Shown here one piece after another: positions 44,061 to 53,696 of a stretch of DNA of 64,000 nucleotides; position 1 is the stretch's first letter, and each line of letters starts with the position of its first letter. This DNA comes from Allobranchiibius huperziae (GTDB lineage Bacteria; Actinomycetota; Actinomycetes; Actinomycetales; Dermatophilaceae). The DNA lies in contig NZ_JACCFW010000001.1 in the NCBI RefSeq assembly GCF_013410455.1, positions 2,000,929 through 2,064,928 on the forward strand, in the 5' to 3' direction. The position numbers and the translations under genes are program-made. The notes under the pieces were generated by a model. The model had not been told where the DNA came from, searched no databases, and saw nothing but the letters and a program-made list of their open reading frames with translations.

Positions 44061-44723
44061 GTGCGCCAACTCATTCCAAGCCCTTCCGCCGAGCTTAGCG
44101 ATGCCGAGCTGGTGCGGCTCTACTCCACGGAACCCGCCCAGGACGAGCCGCGGACGCACGTGCGGCTCAACATGGTCTCCACCGTCGACGGCGCCGCTGC
44201 CGGTCCGGACGGCCTGTCCGGGTCGATCGGCTCCCCCGCCGACCGACGGGTCTTCGACGTGCTGCGCGCCTGGGCGGACGTCGTCCTCATCGGGCGCGGA
44301 ACGTATGCAGCAGAGCAGTATTCGGCGCTGACCACCCCGGAACACCTGGCGTCCTTCCGCACCGGCCCCGCACCCCACCCGGACCTTGCCGTGCTGACGT
44401 CCACTCAGCTGCTGGCGCAGCCCACGACGCCGGAGCGCGGAGCCGTCTACTCCGTGGCGGGCGCGCTCGAGGAGGTGCTCGCCCGGTTCCGACGGGGCCG
44501 GATGACACGGGTGCTCTGCGAAGGCGGTCCGCACCTGGCGAGCTCGATGCTCGAGCACGGGCTCGTCGATGAGATCTGCACGACGACGACGCCGATGACG
44601 CTGTCCGGCACCGCGATCCGCACGCTGTCCGGCCCCACTCACCGATCCGACCTGCAACTGCTGTCGCTGGTGGAGCAGGACTCCACGCTCATCGCCCGCT
44701 GGGGGGTCGGGAGCGCAGGGTGA
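44061..44723 (+). CDS. RibD C-terminal/dihydrofolate reductase-like protein
   Basis: A 220-residue reductase domain. RLNMVSTVDGAAAGPDGLSG is the substrate/NADPH strand, VLIGRGTYAAEQY the cofactor loop, and RVLCEGGPHLASSMLEHGLVD the C-terminal G-G-P motif of the RibD C-terminal family. It is a stand-alone reductase without a deaminase domain, so it may be a pyrimidine reductase-like or flavin-related enzyme rather than the riboflavin pathway enzyme. The GTG start at 44061 matches the family N-terminus. Confidence 0.88.
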   Translation: MRQLIPSPSAELSDAELVRLYSTEPAQDEPRTHVRLNMVSTVDGAAAGPDGLSGSIGSPADRRVFDVLRAWADVVLIGRGTYAAEQYSALTTPEHLASFRTGPAPHPDLAVLTSTQLLAQPTTPERGAVYSVAGALEEVLARFRRGRMTRVLCEGGPHLASSMLEHGLVDEICTTTTPMTLSGTAIRTLSGPTHRSDLQLLSLVEQDSTLIARWGVGSAG

Positions 44724-44746
44724 CGCGTCGCCGTACACACGACGAA

Positions 44747-44769
44747 GCCCGCGGCCGATGGCCGCGGGC
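44747..44769. terminator. Bidirectional hairpin between convergent genes
   Basis: GCCCGCGGCC, loop GAT, GGCCGCGGGC, flanked by an outer ACACACG/CGTGTGT pair. It lies between the reductase gene (+) and the small membrane gene (-). Confidence 0.8.
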
Positions 44770-44791
44770 AACGTGTGTCAGTTGGGGACGA

Positions 44792-45202
44792 TCAGCCGAT
44801 CGACTCCGGTTCGTTGCTGAGGTCGACCTTGGCGACCGCCTGCTGGCCCTTGTCGGCCAGGTAGGACTCCGCGGCGACGTAGGCGCCACCGAGGGCGAGC
44901 GCGGCGGGCACCCGGCCGAGCGGCAGGAGCCGCGCGAGACCGATGACCGGCACCGACGCGAGGCCGACGATCAGGCTGGGCAGAGCGATCTTGGCGAGCT
45001 GCTCCTGCGCGGGCGGGATCGGCAGCCCCTTGGTCGAGACCGTGAACGCACGGGGGCTCGACGGGTCCTGCACGATCGTCGCGGCGTAGGCGCCGCCGAC
45101 CAGCGCCACGGACAGCAGCCGCCGCTTGGGGAGCGCGCTCGGCAGCAGAACACCGAGGGCGAGTGCTGCGGCGGGGCCGGCGGAGAACGGGTTGACCTTC
45201 AC
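44792..45202 (-). CDS. Small conserved hypothetical membrane-associated protein
   Basis: A 136-residue protein with three Ala/Leu-rich hydrophobic stretches (ALALGVLLPSAL, LSVALVGGAYAA, PSLIVGLASVPVIGLARLL) and a polar C-terminus. No domain is recognised. It resembles short actinobacterial membrane proteins of unknown function. Confidence 0.7.
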   Translation of the reverse strand: MKVNPFSAGPAAALALGVLLPSALPKRRLLSVALVGGAYAATIVQDPSSPRAFTVSTKGLPIPPAQEQLAKIALPSLIVGLASVPVIGLARLLPLGRVPAALALGGAYVAAESYLADKGQQAVAKVDLSNEPESIG

Positions 45203-45299
45203 GTGGCTTCACTCCTGGTGCTCGGGGTCATGCGAGATGAACCGACTCTACTCACAGACGCGAGACCCCGGCCCGGGTCGACCGTCAAGAGCAGCCGCG

Positions 45300-46478
45300 C
45301 TATTCGTCGTCGGCGCCTCGCCCGGACTCGGCCACCCGCGTCCGCACGAAGGTCTCGACCACGGAGCGCCACCGCTGCGGGTCGACGTTCCACTCCCGAC
45401 AGTGCAGCGCGGTGTGCCAGGTCTCGAGCTGGATGACGTCGGGTCGGGCCTCGGCCAGGTCGCGCGAGGGCTCGTAGGGCACGAAGTCGTCGTCCACGGA
45501 GTGGATCAGCAGGGTCGGCACCCTCAGTTCGTCGGCCCGCGCGATCCAGTCGGTGTGCGGGATCGACAGCGGCATGCTGACCCCACCGAACGACTTGCTC
45601 CACGACTGACCGACGAGGCGCTGGGCGGCATGGCTGAGCGCGAGCGGCAGCCGGTGCGCGGCCGCATGGGAGTCGATGACCTGCCGCCAGCTCACCACCG
45701 GGGCGTCGAGGACGACCCCGACCACTTTGTCGGCGTACGCCGAGTGGTCCAGCAGCTGCAGCACGATCGCGCCGCCCATCGACCACCCGAAGAGCACGAT
45801 GCGCTGCGCGCCGCGCTCGACGGCGTACGCGAGCGAAGCTTCGATGTCGCGCCATTCGGACAGTCCCAGGTGGTAGCGACCGTCGGCGTTGGGCGGGGTG
45901 TCGACGTCGTTGCGGTAGCCGGGCACCAGGATCGCGAGACCGAGGTCGTGCAGCAGGGGTACGGCGCGCAGCGCCTCGGCGCGGAACGCCCCGCGACCGT
46001 GCACGAGGACCGCCCACACGTCGTCCTGCGGCTGCGCCGGCTCGCTCACCCACCCGGGCATGGTGCCCAGCGGGCCGTCGTACGTCATCTCCTGCAGCTT
46101 CGTGCCGTCCTCTACCGACGGCGCGGGGTAGAAGTAGCTGCTGAACCGGGCCGGGCCGGGGGTCAGCCGTCCGAAGTCGACCGCCAGCACCTCGCGAGTG
46201 ACCGATTCGTCGTCCTCGTGGAGGATCTCCCCGATCCGCGCATGGCCTGAGAACGACTGCCAATACAGGCTGTAGCGCCCCGGTGACGCCGACGCCGGCG
46301 TGCGTCGGAGGGTGACGGTGTCGGCGTCGACGGCAAGCACCGTCTCGTCCTCGGCCACCGTCTTGGCAGGTGTCAGGATCTGGCGGACGAAGTAGCCGCC
46401 GAGCCCGACGAGTGAGGCTCCGGCGACGGTGACCCCCACGGCTCCGGCGGTCGCTGTCCTTCGGATGACGTGGCTCAC
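45300..46478 (-). CDS. Alpha/beta hydrolase with N-terminal membrane anchor
   Basis: A 392-residue protein. Residues 10-33 form a signal/anchor helix (TAGAVGVTVAGASLVGLGGY). The hydrolase domain has VHGRGAFR (oxyanion), the nucleophile elbow GWSMGGAIV, LIHSVDDDFVP with the catalytic Asp, and WHTALH with the catalytic His. It is probably a membrane-tethered, outward-facing serine esterase. Substrate unknown. Confidence 0.9.
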   Translation of the reverse strand: MSHVIRRTATAGAVGVTVAGASLVGLGGYFVRQILTPAKTVAEDETVLAVDADTVTLRRTPASASPGRYSLYWQSFSGHARIGEILHEDDESVTREVLAVDFGRLTPGPARFSSYFYPAPSVEDGTKLQEMTYDGPLGTMPGWVSEPAQPQDDVWAVLVHGRGAFRAEALRAVPLLHDLGLAILVPGYRNDVDTPPNADGRYHLGLSEWRDIEASLAYAVERGAQRIVLFGWSMGGAIVLQLLDHSAYADKVVGVVLDAPVVSWRQVIDSHAAAHRLPLALSHAAQRLVGQSWSKSFGGVSMPLSIPHTDWIARADELRVPTLLIHSVDDDFVPYEPSRDLAEARPDVIQLETWHTALHCREWNVDPQRWRSVVETFVRTRVAESGRGADDE

Positions 46479-46522
46479 GGCGTCATCGTGTCAGGTCGGA
46501 CCGGCCGGCAGGGCGCGGCATG

Positions 46523-46590
46523 ACCCTGACGGCGTTCACGTTCGTTGACGGTGTTCAAAGACCGTCAACCGACGCGAACGCCGTCAGGGT
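46523..46590. terminator. Long inverted repeat after the DNA ligase gene
   Basis: Outer arms ACCCTGACGGCGTTC and GAACGCCGTCAGGGT (15 bp, perfect), inner arms TTGACGGT and ACCGTCAA, with an 8-nt loop. It lies 54 nt past the ligase stop on the minus strand and before the hydrolase start, so it probably ends the repair operon. Confidence 0.75.
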
Positions 46591-46643
46591 GGGGAGCGGC
46601 CCGCAGAGCCCGGGCGGACGGCGGAGCTGAAACGCAGTGCGGG

Positions 46644-47732
46644 TCAGTCCGCTGCCACCCCGAGCCCCGGCACGATGTCGGTGAGGCGGAAGTTGACCGG
46701 CTCCTCGAGCTGCTCGTAGGTGCACGACTCCGGCGTGCGGTCATCCCGCCAGCGGATGAAGTGCGCGAGATGCCGGAAGCGTGTGCCCTCCATGTGCTCG
46801 TACTTCACCTCGAGCACCCGCTCGGGACGCAGGGGGACGAACGACAGATCTTTCGTCGCGTTCCAGCGGCTCACGTTGCCCGGCAGCCGCTGACCCTCGT
46901 GCGCGGCGGGGCTGGACCACTCCTGCCAAGGGTGGTCCTCCCCGTCGCCGAGCAGCAGGGGTTCCAACTCCTCGACCAGCTCCGCACGCCGTTTCGCTGT
47001 GAACGCTCCGACGACGCCGACGTTCTGCAGGCGACCGTCCTCGTACAACCCGAGCAGCAGCGAACCGATGAGCGGCTTCTCCTGCGTCGAGGTCTTGTGC
47101 CAGCGATATCCGGCGAGCACGCAGTCGGCGGTCCGCGTGTGCTTGATCTTGAACATCACCCGCTTGTCCTGCTGATACGTGCCGTCCAGCGGCTTCGCGA
47201 CGACCCCGTCCAGCCCGGCGCCCTCGAACTCGGTGAACCAGCGCTGCGCGACCTTCGGATCGGTCGTCGCCGGCGTGACGTGCACCGACGGCCCGGCACC
47301 GGACAGCGCCTCGACGAGCATCGCCCGGCGATCCTCGAAGGGGCGGCCGCTCAGGTCCTCGTCACCCAGCGCCAGCAGGTCGAACGCCACGAACGACGCC
47401 GGCGTCTTCTCGCTCAACATCGTCACTCGCGACACCGCCGGATGGATGCGCTGCTGCAGCGCCTCGAAGTCCAGGCCGTGGTCGGTCGCGATCACGATCT
47501 CGCCGTCGACCACGCAGCGCTCCGGCAACTCCTTCAGCACCGCTGCCACCAGCTCCGGGAAGTACCGCGTCATCGGCCGCTCGTTGCGGCTGCCGAGCTC
47601 GACCTCGTCGCCGTCCCGGAAGACCAGCGAGCGGAACCCGTCCCACTTCGGTTCGTACGACGCGCCGTCCGGGATGCCGGGCACCGACTTGGCCAGCATC
47701 GGCTTGACGGGTGGGTTCACGGGAAGTCGCAC
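46644..47732 (-). CDS. ligC: ATP-dependent DNA ligase (LigC-like)
   Basis: A 362-residue ATP-dependent ligase with the adenylation domain (motif I EPKWDGFR, Lys29; motif III FVAFDLLALGDEDL; motif IV DGVVAKPLD; motif V FKIKHTRTADCVLAGYRW) and a C-terminal OB fold. The length and lack of nuclease or polymerase domains match LigC of mycobacteria, an excision/end-repair ligase. It is 3 nt downstream of the PrimPol gene, so the two form an operon. No Ku gene is nearby. Confidence 0.92.
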   Translation of the reverse strand: MRLPVNPPVKPMLAKSVPGIPDGASYEPKWDGFRSLVFRDGDEVELGSRNERPMTRYFPELVAAVLKELPERCVVDGEIVIATDHGLDFEALQQRIHPAVSRVTMLSEKTPASFVAFDLLALGDEDLSGRPFEDRRAMLVEALSGAGPSVHVTPATTDPKVAQRWFTEFEGAGLDGVVAKPLDGTYQQDKRVMFKIKHTRTADCVLAGYRWHKTSTQEKPLIGSLLLGLYEDGRLQNVGVVGAFTAKRRAELVEELEPLLLGDGEDHPWQEWSSPAAHEGQRLPGNVSRWNATKDLSFVPLRPERVLEVKYEHMEGTRFRHLAHFIRWRDDRTPESCTYEQLEEPVNFRLTDIVPGLGVAAD

Positions 47733-47735
47733 GAC

Positions 47736-48764
47736 TCAGCCCTCCATCTTCTTGCGCGACGGCTGCACGCGCGGTGGCTCGCCCGGCATCTTCGGATAGT
47801 CCGGCGGGAAGGGCATCTCCCCCAGGCCTCGTTCGTCGACGTCCCTGTCCCACAACGCGACCGCGCCGCGTACGTCGCCCACGGCACCTCGCTGCGCCCA
47901 CGCGTCACCACGGTCGTCCAGCAGCTTCGGCACCGTCGCGATGGTGAAATCCTTCGTGGCGATGTCGCCCAACTCCTCCCAGCGCACCGGCATTGACACG
48001 GGCGCCCCGGGCAACGGCCGCGGGCTGTACGCGCCCGCGATGGTGCGGTCCCGGCATGCCTGGTTGAAGTCGACGAAGATCTTCTCCCCGCGCTCCTCCT
48101 TCCACCAGGCGGTGGTGACCAGCTCCGGCATCCGGCGCTCCAGCTCGCGGGCGACGCCGATGACGCCGTGACGGACGTCGAGGAACTCGTGTGTCGGCTC
48201 GATGCTCGCGTAGATGTGCAGGCCCCGGTTGCCGGACGTCTTCACCCGCGGATCGAAACCCGCCTCCCGCAGCACGTCCCGCAGCTCGGTGGCCGCCTCG
48301 ACGACGTCGGCGAACGACCGCTCGGGCTGCGGGTCCAGGTCGATGCGCAATTCGTCCGGGTGGTCGTTGTCGTCGGCACGGACCGGCCACGGGTGGAAGG
48401 TGACGGTGTTCATCTGGATCGCCCACACGGCCGTGGCGACCTCGTCGAGCACCAACTGCGGGTGCGAGCGACCGGAGGGATAGGTGCAGGTGACCGATCG
48501 TGCGTACTCAGGAACCCCGCGCGGCGGGTTCTTGGAGAAGAACCGCTCCCCGTCGACCCCGTCCGGGAAACGTTCGAGGGCGACCGGCCGGTCGCCGTTC
48601 GCGCGCAGGAACGACTCCCCCACGGCGATCAGATACTGCGCCAGATCCAACTTCGTGTAGCCGTCGTCCGGCCACATCACCCGGTCCGGGCTGGAGAGCC
48701 GGACGGTACGCGGCTCGCCGCCCGGCGACTCGATCTCGAGCATGACCGGCTTGCTGGCGCTCAT
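47736..48764 (-). CDS. LigD-polymerase-domain-type primase-polymerase (PrimPol)
   Basis: A 342-residue stand-alone polymerase of the archaeo-eukaryotic primase type. The metal-binding Asp pair is in RIDLDPQP, and KTSGNRGLHIYASI and a RRMPELVTTAWWKEERG-type helix follow. The C-terminus has FTIATVPKLL. Standing next to LigC, it corresponds to Prim-PolC, which fills short gaps (often with ribonucleotides) in base excision repair. Its gene is first in the operon. Confidence 0.9.
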   Translation of the reverse strand: MSASKPVMLEIESPGGEPRTVRLSSPDRVMWPDDGYTKLDLAQYLIAVGESFLRANGDRPVALERFPDGVDGERFFSKNPPRGVPEYARSVTCTYPSGRSHPQLVLDEVATAVWAIQMNTVTFHPWPVRADDNDHPDELRIDLDPQPERSFADVVEAATELRDVLREAGFDPRVKTSGNRGLHIYASIEPTHEFLDVRHGVIGVARELERRMPELVTTAWWKEERGEKIFVDFNQACRDRTIAGAYSPRPLPGAPVSMPVRWEELGDIATKDFTIATVPKLLDDRGDAWAQRGAVGDVRGAVALWDRDVDERGLGEMPFPPDYPKMPGEPPRVQPSRKKMEG

Positions 48765-48980
48765 GCTGCCCGACCCTAGCCGCGTGCACCCCCAGCACTG
48801 CGGGATCCGCCGGGCGAGCGCCCGTCCGACGCCGAAGAGGGCAGCTCCGCGTTCACCGAATGGTCATCCGCGCCCCTCCCGCGGGCCCTCTCAGGATGCA
48901 TACAGTCGAACGACCGACTCCACCCGCGATCCACCGTCGCGCCGCGGAGAACCGCACCGTCACAGATAGGAAAGCTCACC

Positions 48981-50840
48981 ATGCCCCGCATCTCGACCAG
49001 CAGACGCACCCTCAGCGCCTTCGGCACCGTCACCCTCTGCGCCACGGCAGGCCTCGCCCTGTGGCAGCCGGCCGCCCACGCCGCATCCGGCACGACCATC
49101 GACCAGATCCAGGGCGCGGCGCATGTCTCGCCGCTGAAGGGTCAGACCGTGCAGGGCGTCGCCGGCCGCGTCACGGCCACCAGCCGCACCGGCTTCTGGA
49201 TGCAGTCGATGACGCCCGACTCCGACCCCGCGACCAGCGAGGGGATCTTCGTCTACACCAAATCCGTGCCCACGGTCAGCGCCGGCGACGACGTCACCGT
49301 CGCGGGCACTGTCGTGGAGTTCCGCCCCGGCGGCAGCGGCGGCGTCGGCAACCTCAGCACCACCGAGCTGAGCGGGGTCACCGTCACCGTCGTCAGCACG
49401 GGCAACCCGCTGCCCGCCCCCGTCGTCATCGGCCGCGACCGGATCGCGCCGCAGCAGACCGTCGAGCAGGGCAATCCCGGCAACGTCGAGACGGCCGGGA
49501 CCCCGTTCGACCCGTCCCGCAACGCCCTCGACTTCGATGAGTCCCTGGAGGGCATGCGCGTCGCCGAGCTGAACGCGAAGGCCGTCGGCCCGACCGCCGT
49601 GTCGTACGGCGAGACGCCCATCGTCCCCGGGCAGAACGTCCGCGCCATCTCCACCCCGCGCGGCGGAGTCCTCTACTCCGGATACGACCACCCCAACTCG
49701 ATGCGGCTGATCCTCGACACCGCGCTGCTGCCGACGGCGAGTGTGCCCAGCGCTGCGAACGTCGGCGACCGGTACGCCGGCCTCACCACCGGCGTCATGG
49801 ACTACACCTTCGGCAACTTCCACCTGATGGCGACCTCGGTGGGCCAGCGGCGCTCCGCCGGCCTCACCCGCGAGGTGACGGCACGCGCCTCCCGCTCCCA
49901 GCTCGCGGTCGCGACATTCAACGTGGAGAACCTCGCGCCGCAGGACCCCGCGACCAAGTTCAGCCGGCTCGCCGGCCAGATCGTCACCAACCTGCGCGCC
50001 CCCGATCTGGTCGCGCTGGAGGAGATCCAGGACAACAGCGGCGCCACCGACGACGGGACCACCGACTCCTCCGCGACCGTCGCGAAGCTCGTCGCCGCGA
50101 TCAGCGCTGCGGGCGGCCCGTCGTACCAGGCGCGGTGGATCAACCCGCAGGACAAGACCGACGGCGGCCAGCCGGGCGGCAACATCCGGCAGGTCTTCCT
50201 CTTCCGCACCGACCGCGGGCTGTCCTTCGTGGACAAGAGCGGCGGTTCGGCGACCTCGTCGACGACCGTGACCGGGAAGGGCTCTCGCACCTCGATCAGC
50301 GCCTCGCCCGGGCGCATCGACCCGACGAATGCCGCGTGGGACGACTCCCGCAAGCCGCTGGTCGGAGAGTTCCGCTGGCAGGGCGCCCCGGTCTTCGTCA
50401 TCGCCAACCACTTCGATTCCAAGGGTGGCGACGACCCGCTGATGGGCCGCTGGCAGCAGCCGGTCCGCAGCTCGGAGAACCAGCGGCACCAGCAGGCCAC
50501 CCTCGTCCGTGGTTTCGTCGACAGCCTGTTGTCGGCGAACAAGAAGGCGAACGTCGTCGTGCTGGGCGACCTCAACGACTTCGAGTTCAGCGCGACCGCC
50601 GACATCCTGGCCGGTCACGGTGGCACCCGCCTCACGGACCTGCCGCGCACGCTCCCGAAGAACCAGCGCTACACCTACGACTTCGAGGGCAACAGCCAGG
50701 TGCTCGACCACATCCTGCTGAGCCCGGCGCTGTCCGAGGGCTCGGCGTACAGCTACGACATCGTGCACACGAACGCGGAGTTCAGCGACCAGGACTCCGA
50801 CCACGACCCGCAGATCGTCCGGCTGCACATCGGCGGCTGA
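48981..50840 (+). CDS. Secreted endonuclease/exonuclease/phosphatase-family nuclease
   Basis: A 619-residue exported protein. The signal peptide has a TSRRTLSAFG basic region and ends AAHA-ASG. The N-terminal domain (residues about 35-150) is an OB-like module as in ExeM-type extracellular nucleases (IDQIQGAAHVSPLKGQTVQG). The EEP nuclease domain follows: VATFNVENLAP, LVALEEIQDN, VIANHFDSKGGDD, VVLGDLNDFEFS, and a final DSDHDPQIV. It probably degrades extracellular DNA or RNA for phosphate or nucleoside use. Confidence 0.9.
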   Translation: MPRISTSRRTLSAFGTVTLCATAGLALWQPAAHAASGTTIDQIQGAAHVSPLKGQTVQGVAGRVTATSRTGFWMQSMTPDSDPATSEGIFVYTKSVPTVSAGDDVTVAGTVVEFRPGGSGGVGNLSTTELSGVTVTVVSTGNPLPAPVVIGRDRIAPQQTVEQGNPGNVETAGTPFDPSRNALDFDESLEGMRVAELNAKAVGPTAVSYGETPIVPGQNVRAISTPRGGVLYSGYDHPNSMRLILDTALLPTASVPSAANVGDRYAGLTTGVMDYTFGNFHLMATSVGQRRSAGLTREVTARASRSQLAVATFNVENLAPQDPATKFSRLAGQIVTNLRAPDLVALEEIQDNSGATDDGTTDSSATVAKLVAAISAAGGPSYQARWINPQDKTDGGQPGGNIRQVFLFRTDRGLSFVDKSGGSATSSTTVTGKGSRTSISASPGRIDPTNAAWDDSRKPLVGEFRWQGAPVFVIANHFDSKGGDDPLMGRWQQPVRSSENQRHQQATLVRGFVDSLLSANKKANVVVLGDLNDFEFSATADILAGHGGTRLTDLPRTLPKNQRYTYDFEGNSQVLDHILLSPALSEGSAYSYDIVHTNAEFSDQDSDHDPQIVRLHIGG

Positions 50841-50867
50841 GCACCAGCTGACGCGCCGCGACCCGTA

Positions 50868-50907
50868 CGCCGCCGAGCTGCCGGAAACAACCGGCCGCTC
50901 GGCGGCG
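50868..50907 (+). terminator. Hairpin after the secreted nuclease gene
   Basis: CGCCGCCGAGC and GCTCGGCGGCG (11 bp, perfect), with an inner GCCGG/CCGGC pair, lie 28 nt after the nuclease stop and before msrB. Confidence 0.75.
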
Positions 50908-50941
50908 TTGGTCTAGGTAGTCCACCCGAGAGGAATACGCC

Positions 50942-51388
50942 ATGTTCGGTCGCACCACCGACAAGTCCGAAGGCACCAACGAGAAGACCTACCCCGTCAC
51001 CAAGTCCGACGCGGAATGGCGCGAGCAGCTGTCTCCGGAGGAGTACCAGGTGCTGCGCAAGTCGGGCACCGAGCGCGCGTTCACCGGCGAGTACACCGAC
51101 ACCGAGACGACCGGCATCTACAACTGTCGGGCGTGCGGCATCGAGCTCTTCCGCAGCACGGGCAAGTTCCACAGTCACTGCGGGTGGCCGTCCTTCTACG
51201 AGCCGTCCGAGGGCGACAACGTCGAGCTCATCACCGACCGCTCGATGGGCATGAAGCGCACCGAGGTGCGCTGCGCCAACTGCGGTTCGCACCTGGGCCA
51301 CGTCTTCGAGGGCGAGGGGTACGACACCCCGACCGACCAGCGCTACTGCATCAACTCGGTCAGCATCACCCTGCAGCCGACGTCCTGA
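50942..51388 (+). CDS. msrB: Peptide-methionine (R)-S-oxide reductase MsrB
   Basis: A 148-residue MsrB. The catalytic Cys136 is in RYCINSVS, and zinc is held by C62/C65 and C111/C114. HCGWPSFY is the substrate pocket. It repairs methionine-R-sulfoxide in proteins. It is convergent with hemQ across a strong terminator. Confidence 0.96.
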   Translation: MFGRTTDKSEGTNEKTYPVTKSDAEWREQLSPEEYQVLRKSGTERAFTGEYTDTETTGIYNCRACGIELFRSTGKFHSHCGWPSFYEPSEGDNVELITDRSMGMKRTEVRCANCGSHLGHVFEGEGYDTPTDQRYCINSVSITLQPTS

Positions 51389-51407
51389 CGTCTTCCGCAC
51401 GACGACG

Positions 51408-51448
51408 AGGGTCGCGGCGCGCTCCATGGAGCGCGCCGCGACCCTTTT
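51408..51448 (+). terminator. Strong 18-bp stem terminator between msrB and hemQ
   Basis: AGGGTCGCGGCGCGCTCC, two bases AT, and the exact reverse complement, followed by TTTT. The T-run favours the plus strand (msrB), but the stem may also serve hemQ from the other side. Confidence 0.88.
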
Positions 51449-51468
51449 CGCCGTGTTGGAGGCCCGGC

Positions 51469-52182
51469 TCAGCGTAGGGCGGTCGCGAAGTCGGCGACGC
51501 TCGTCTGCGGGCCGGTGAAGAACGGCAGCTCCTCGCGCACGTGCCGGCGCGCCTCGGTCTCGCGAAGGGCACGCATGAGGTCCACGATCCGGTGCAGCTC
51601 GTCCGCCTCGAACGCCAGCAACCACTCGTAGTCGCCGAGCGCGAACGACGCGACGGTGTTCGCGCGCACGTCGGCGAAGTCGCGGGCGGCCAGACCGTGA
51701 TCGCGCAGCATCGTGCGGCGCTCGTCCTCCGGCAGCAGGTACCAGTCGTAGGAACGCACGAACGGGTAGACGCACAGGTACCGCTTGGGCGGCTCGCCCG
51801 CCAGGAACGCCGGCACGTGCCCCCGGTTGAACTCCGCGGGCCGGTGCAGCCCGACATTGGACCAGAACCCGTCCAGGTGCCGCCCGAGCGGCGTCGCGAG
51901 GAAGCCCTTGTACGCCGCCTGCAGCGCCTCGATGGTCTCGGCGTGCCACCACACCAGCAGGTCGGCGTCGGCGCGCAGCCCGGACACGTCGTACATGCCG
52001 CGGACGACCACTCCCTCGGCGTCCAGCCCCTTGATGAACTGCTCGGTCTCGCCGACCAGCTCGTCCCGGTCCGCGGGCAGCTCGCGGGCGACCGTGAAGA
52101 CCGAGTACATCGTGTAGCGGATCGAGGCGTTGATCTGCTCGGCGTGCTCGGTCGTCGGCTGCGGGTTGTCGTGGTGCGTCAT
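51469..52182 (-). CDS. hemQ: Coproheme decarboxylase HemQ
   Basis: A 237-residue chlorite-dismutase-fold protein of the HemQ (ChdC) group. Tyr139 in [11 protein letters not shown] is the redox tyrosine used for propionate decarboxylation, and His at about 162 in LRDHGLA is the heme ligand. It performs the last step of the coproporphyrin-dependent heme pathway (coproheme to heme b with H2O2). The ATG at 52182 was chosen; upstream in-frame codons belong to the hemY shadow. It lies 31 nt after hemY on the same strand. Confidence 0.95.
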   Translation of the reverse strand: MTHHDNPQPTTEHAEQINASIRYTMYSVFTVARELPADRDELVGETEQFIKGLDAEGVVVRGMYDVSGLRADADLLVWWHAETIEALQAAYKGFLATPLGRHLDGFWSNVGLHRPAEFNRGHVPAFLAGEPPKRYLCVYPFVRSYDWYLLPEDERRTMLRDHGLAARDFADVRANTVASFALGDYEWLLAFEADELHRIVDLMRALRETEARRHVREELPFFTGPQTSVADFATALR

Positions 52183-52213
52183 GGCTCCATCGTCCCAACG
52201 TCGCCTGACCGCC

Positions 52214-53617
52214 TCACAGCCGGGTGACCAGCTCCTCGGCCGCCCTGCGCCCGGACGCGATGCAGGCCGGGATCCCGACCCCGTCGTACGCCGCACCCGC
52301 CAGTGCGAGCGTCGGGTGCGCCGCCGTGGCCGCGCGGATCGAGGCGACCGTGTCGAGGTGACCGACCGCGTACTGGGGCAGGCCGCCGCCCCAGCGGCGC
52401 ACCTGCGCATCGACGGGCTCCGGCATCGCGCCGACCGCCTTCCGAAGGTCCGCCAGGCCGATCCGGATGAGGTCGGCGTCGTCTTTCTGCAGCACGCGTT
52501 CCTCGCCGTGCCGCCCCAGGGACACCCGCACGAACCGCAGATCCGGCACCGCGTCCGTGAGCCACGGCCACTTGCTGCTGCTGAAGGTGGACGCCTTGAT
52601 CTGCGCTCCGTCGACCGGGGGCACCAGGAAGCCCGTCGTTCCCTCGAACGCTGCGCTATCGGACGCGCGGAAGGCGAACGTCACCAACGCCATCGACGCG
52701 TACTCGATGGTCCGCAGCGCCGCCGCCGCGTCGGGTGCCGGGTCGCTCAACAAGCGCGCGGTCGGCGCCGCCGGGGTGGCGAGCAGCACCGCGTCGGCAT
52801 GCATCGTGGTGGCGGGCGCGGCGTCCCCGGTGCCGGCGCCGGACTCCGAGCCGGTCAACCGCAGCCGCCATGCCGGACCTTCCGCGGTCAGGCCGGAGAC
52901 GACCGCACCGGTCCGGATCGTCACCCCCGCACCGCGTGCCGCCTCGGCCAGACGGGCCGGCAGGGTGCCCAGACCCCCGTCGACGGCGGCGAACACCGGC
53001 TCGTCCCGGCGGGCGGCGCCGACCTCGGCCGCGCGCGCCGCGGTCTGCAGCAGGGAGCGACCGGCGGCAGCTGCCTCCCACAGGGCCGGCATGCAGGCAC
53101 GCGCGGACAGCGCGCGGGCGTGCCCGGCGTACACCCCGCCGAGCAACGGTTCGACCAGGCGGTCGACGACCGCACTGCCGCAGGCGCGTTCGACCAGGTC
53201 ACCGATGCCGATGTCGGCACCGTCGAGGTCCACGGAATGCTCATCGCGCACCCGCGCCACCTCGTCGTCGGTCAGCAGGCCGCGCAGCGACGACGGGTCG
53301 GAAGGCACACCCATCAACGTGCCCGCGGGCATCGGAGTCATGGCGCCTCGGCTCCACAGGCTTGCGGGGAATCGCTCCGGATGCACCAGTGGAGCGTCGA
53401 TCTCGGCCATCAGCTCCAGGGCCTCGGGTCGTCGTGCCAGCACCGACTCGGCACCTCCGTCGACCACGTGGCCGGCCACCCGGATGGAGTCGAGCTTGCC
53501 GCCGAGCCGCGACGTGCTTTCCACCAGCACGACCTCGTGACCCGGACGCCGGGTCGCCAGGTGCCAGGCGGCGGCCAGCCCGGTGATGCCCCCGCCGACG
53601 ATCGCGATCGTGCTCAT
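52214..53617 (-). CDS. hemY: Coproporphyrinogen/protoporphyrinogen III oxidase (HemY/CgoX)
   Basis: A 467-residue flavoprotein. The FAD motif is [14 protein letters not shown] at residues 7-20, an [10 protein letters not shown] segment follows, and the C-terminal FAD-binding part is [19 protein letters not shown]. With HemQ downstream, it should oxidise coproporphyrinogen III to coproporphyrin III. It directly precedes hemQ; hemE lies 4 kb upstream beyond three unrelated genes. Confidence 0.92.
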   Translation of the reverse strand: MSTIAIVGGGITGLAAAWHLATRRPGHEVVLVESTSRLGGKLDSIRVAGHVVDGGAESVLARRPEALELMAEIDAPLVHPERFPASLWSRGAMTPMPAGTLMGVPSDPSSLRGLLTDDEVARVRDEHSVDLDGADIGIGDLVERACGSAVVDRLVEPLLGGVYAGHARALSARACMPALWEAAAAGRSLLQTAARAAEVGAARRDEPVFAAVDGGLGTLPARLAEAARGAGVTIRTGAVVSGLTAEGPAWRLRLTGSESGAGTGDAAPATTMHADAVLLATPAAPTARLLSDPAPDAAAALRTIEYASMALVTFAFRASDSAAFEGTTGFLVPPVDGAQIKASTFSSSKWPWLTDAVPDLRFVRVSLGRHGEERVLQKDDADLIRIGLADLRKAVGAMPEPVDAQVRRWGGGLPQYAVGHLDTVASIRAATAAHPTLALAGAAYDGVGIPACIASGRRAAEELVTRL

Positions 53618-53654
53618 GGGAGCAAGCCTCGCAGCCCGCCGCCGGCGTTCGAGC

Positions 53655-53688
53655 GGCAGCCGCCGAAGGCAGCGCGTCCGCGGCTGCC
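53655..53688 (-). terminator. Hairpin after the GH43 gene
   Basis: GGCAGCCGC and GCGGCTGCC, with a 16-nt loop, lie 9-42 nt beyond the GH43 stop and just upstream of the hemY start. Confidence 0.6.
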
Positions 53689-53696
53689 AGTGAGGA

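Noticed and set aside
48960-50828. A 622-codon minus-strand frame
   Set aside because: Antisense to the secreted nuclease, which has a signal peptide and complete catalytic motifs.
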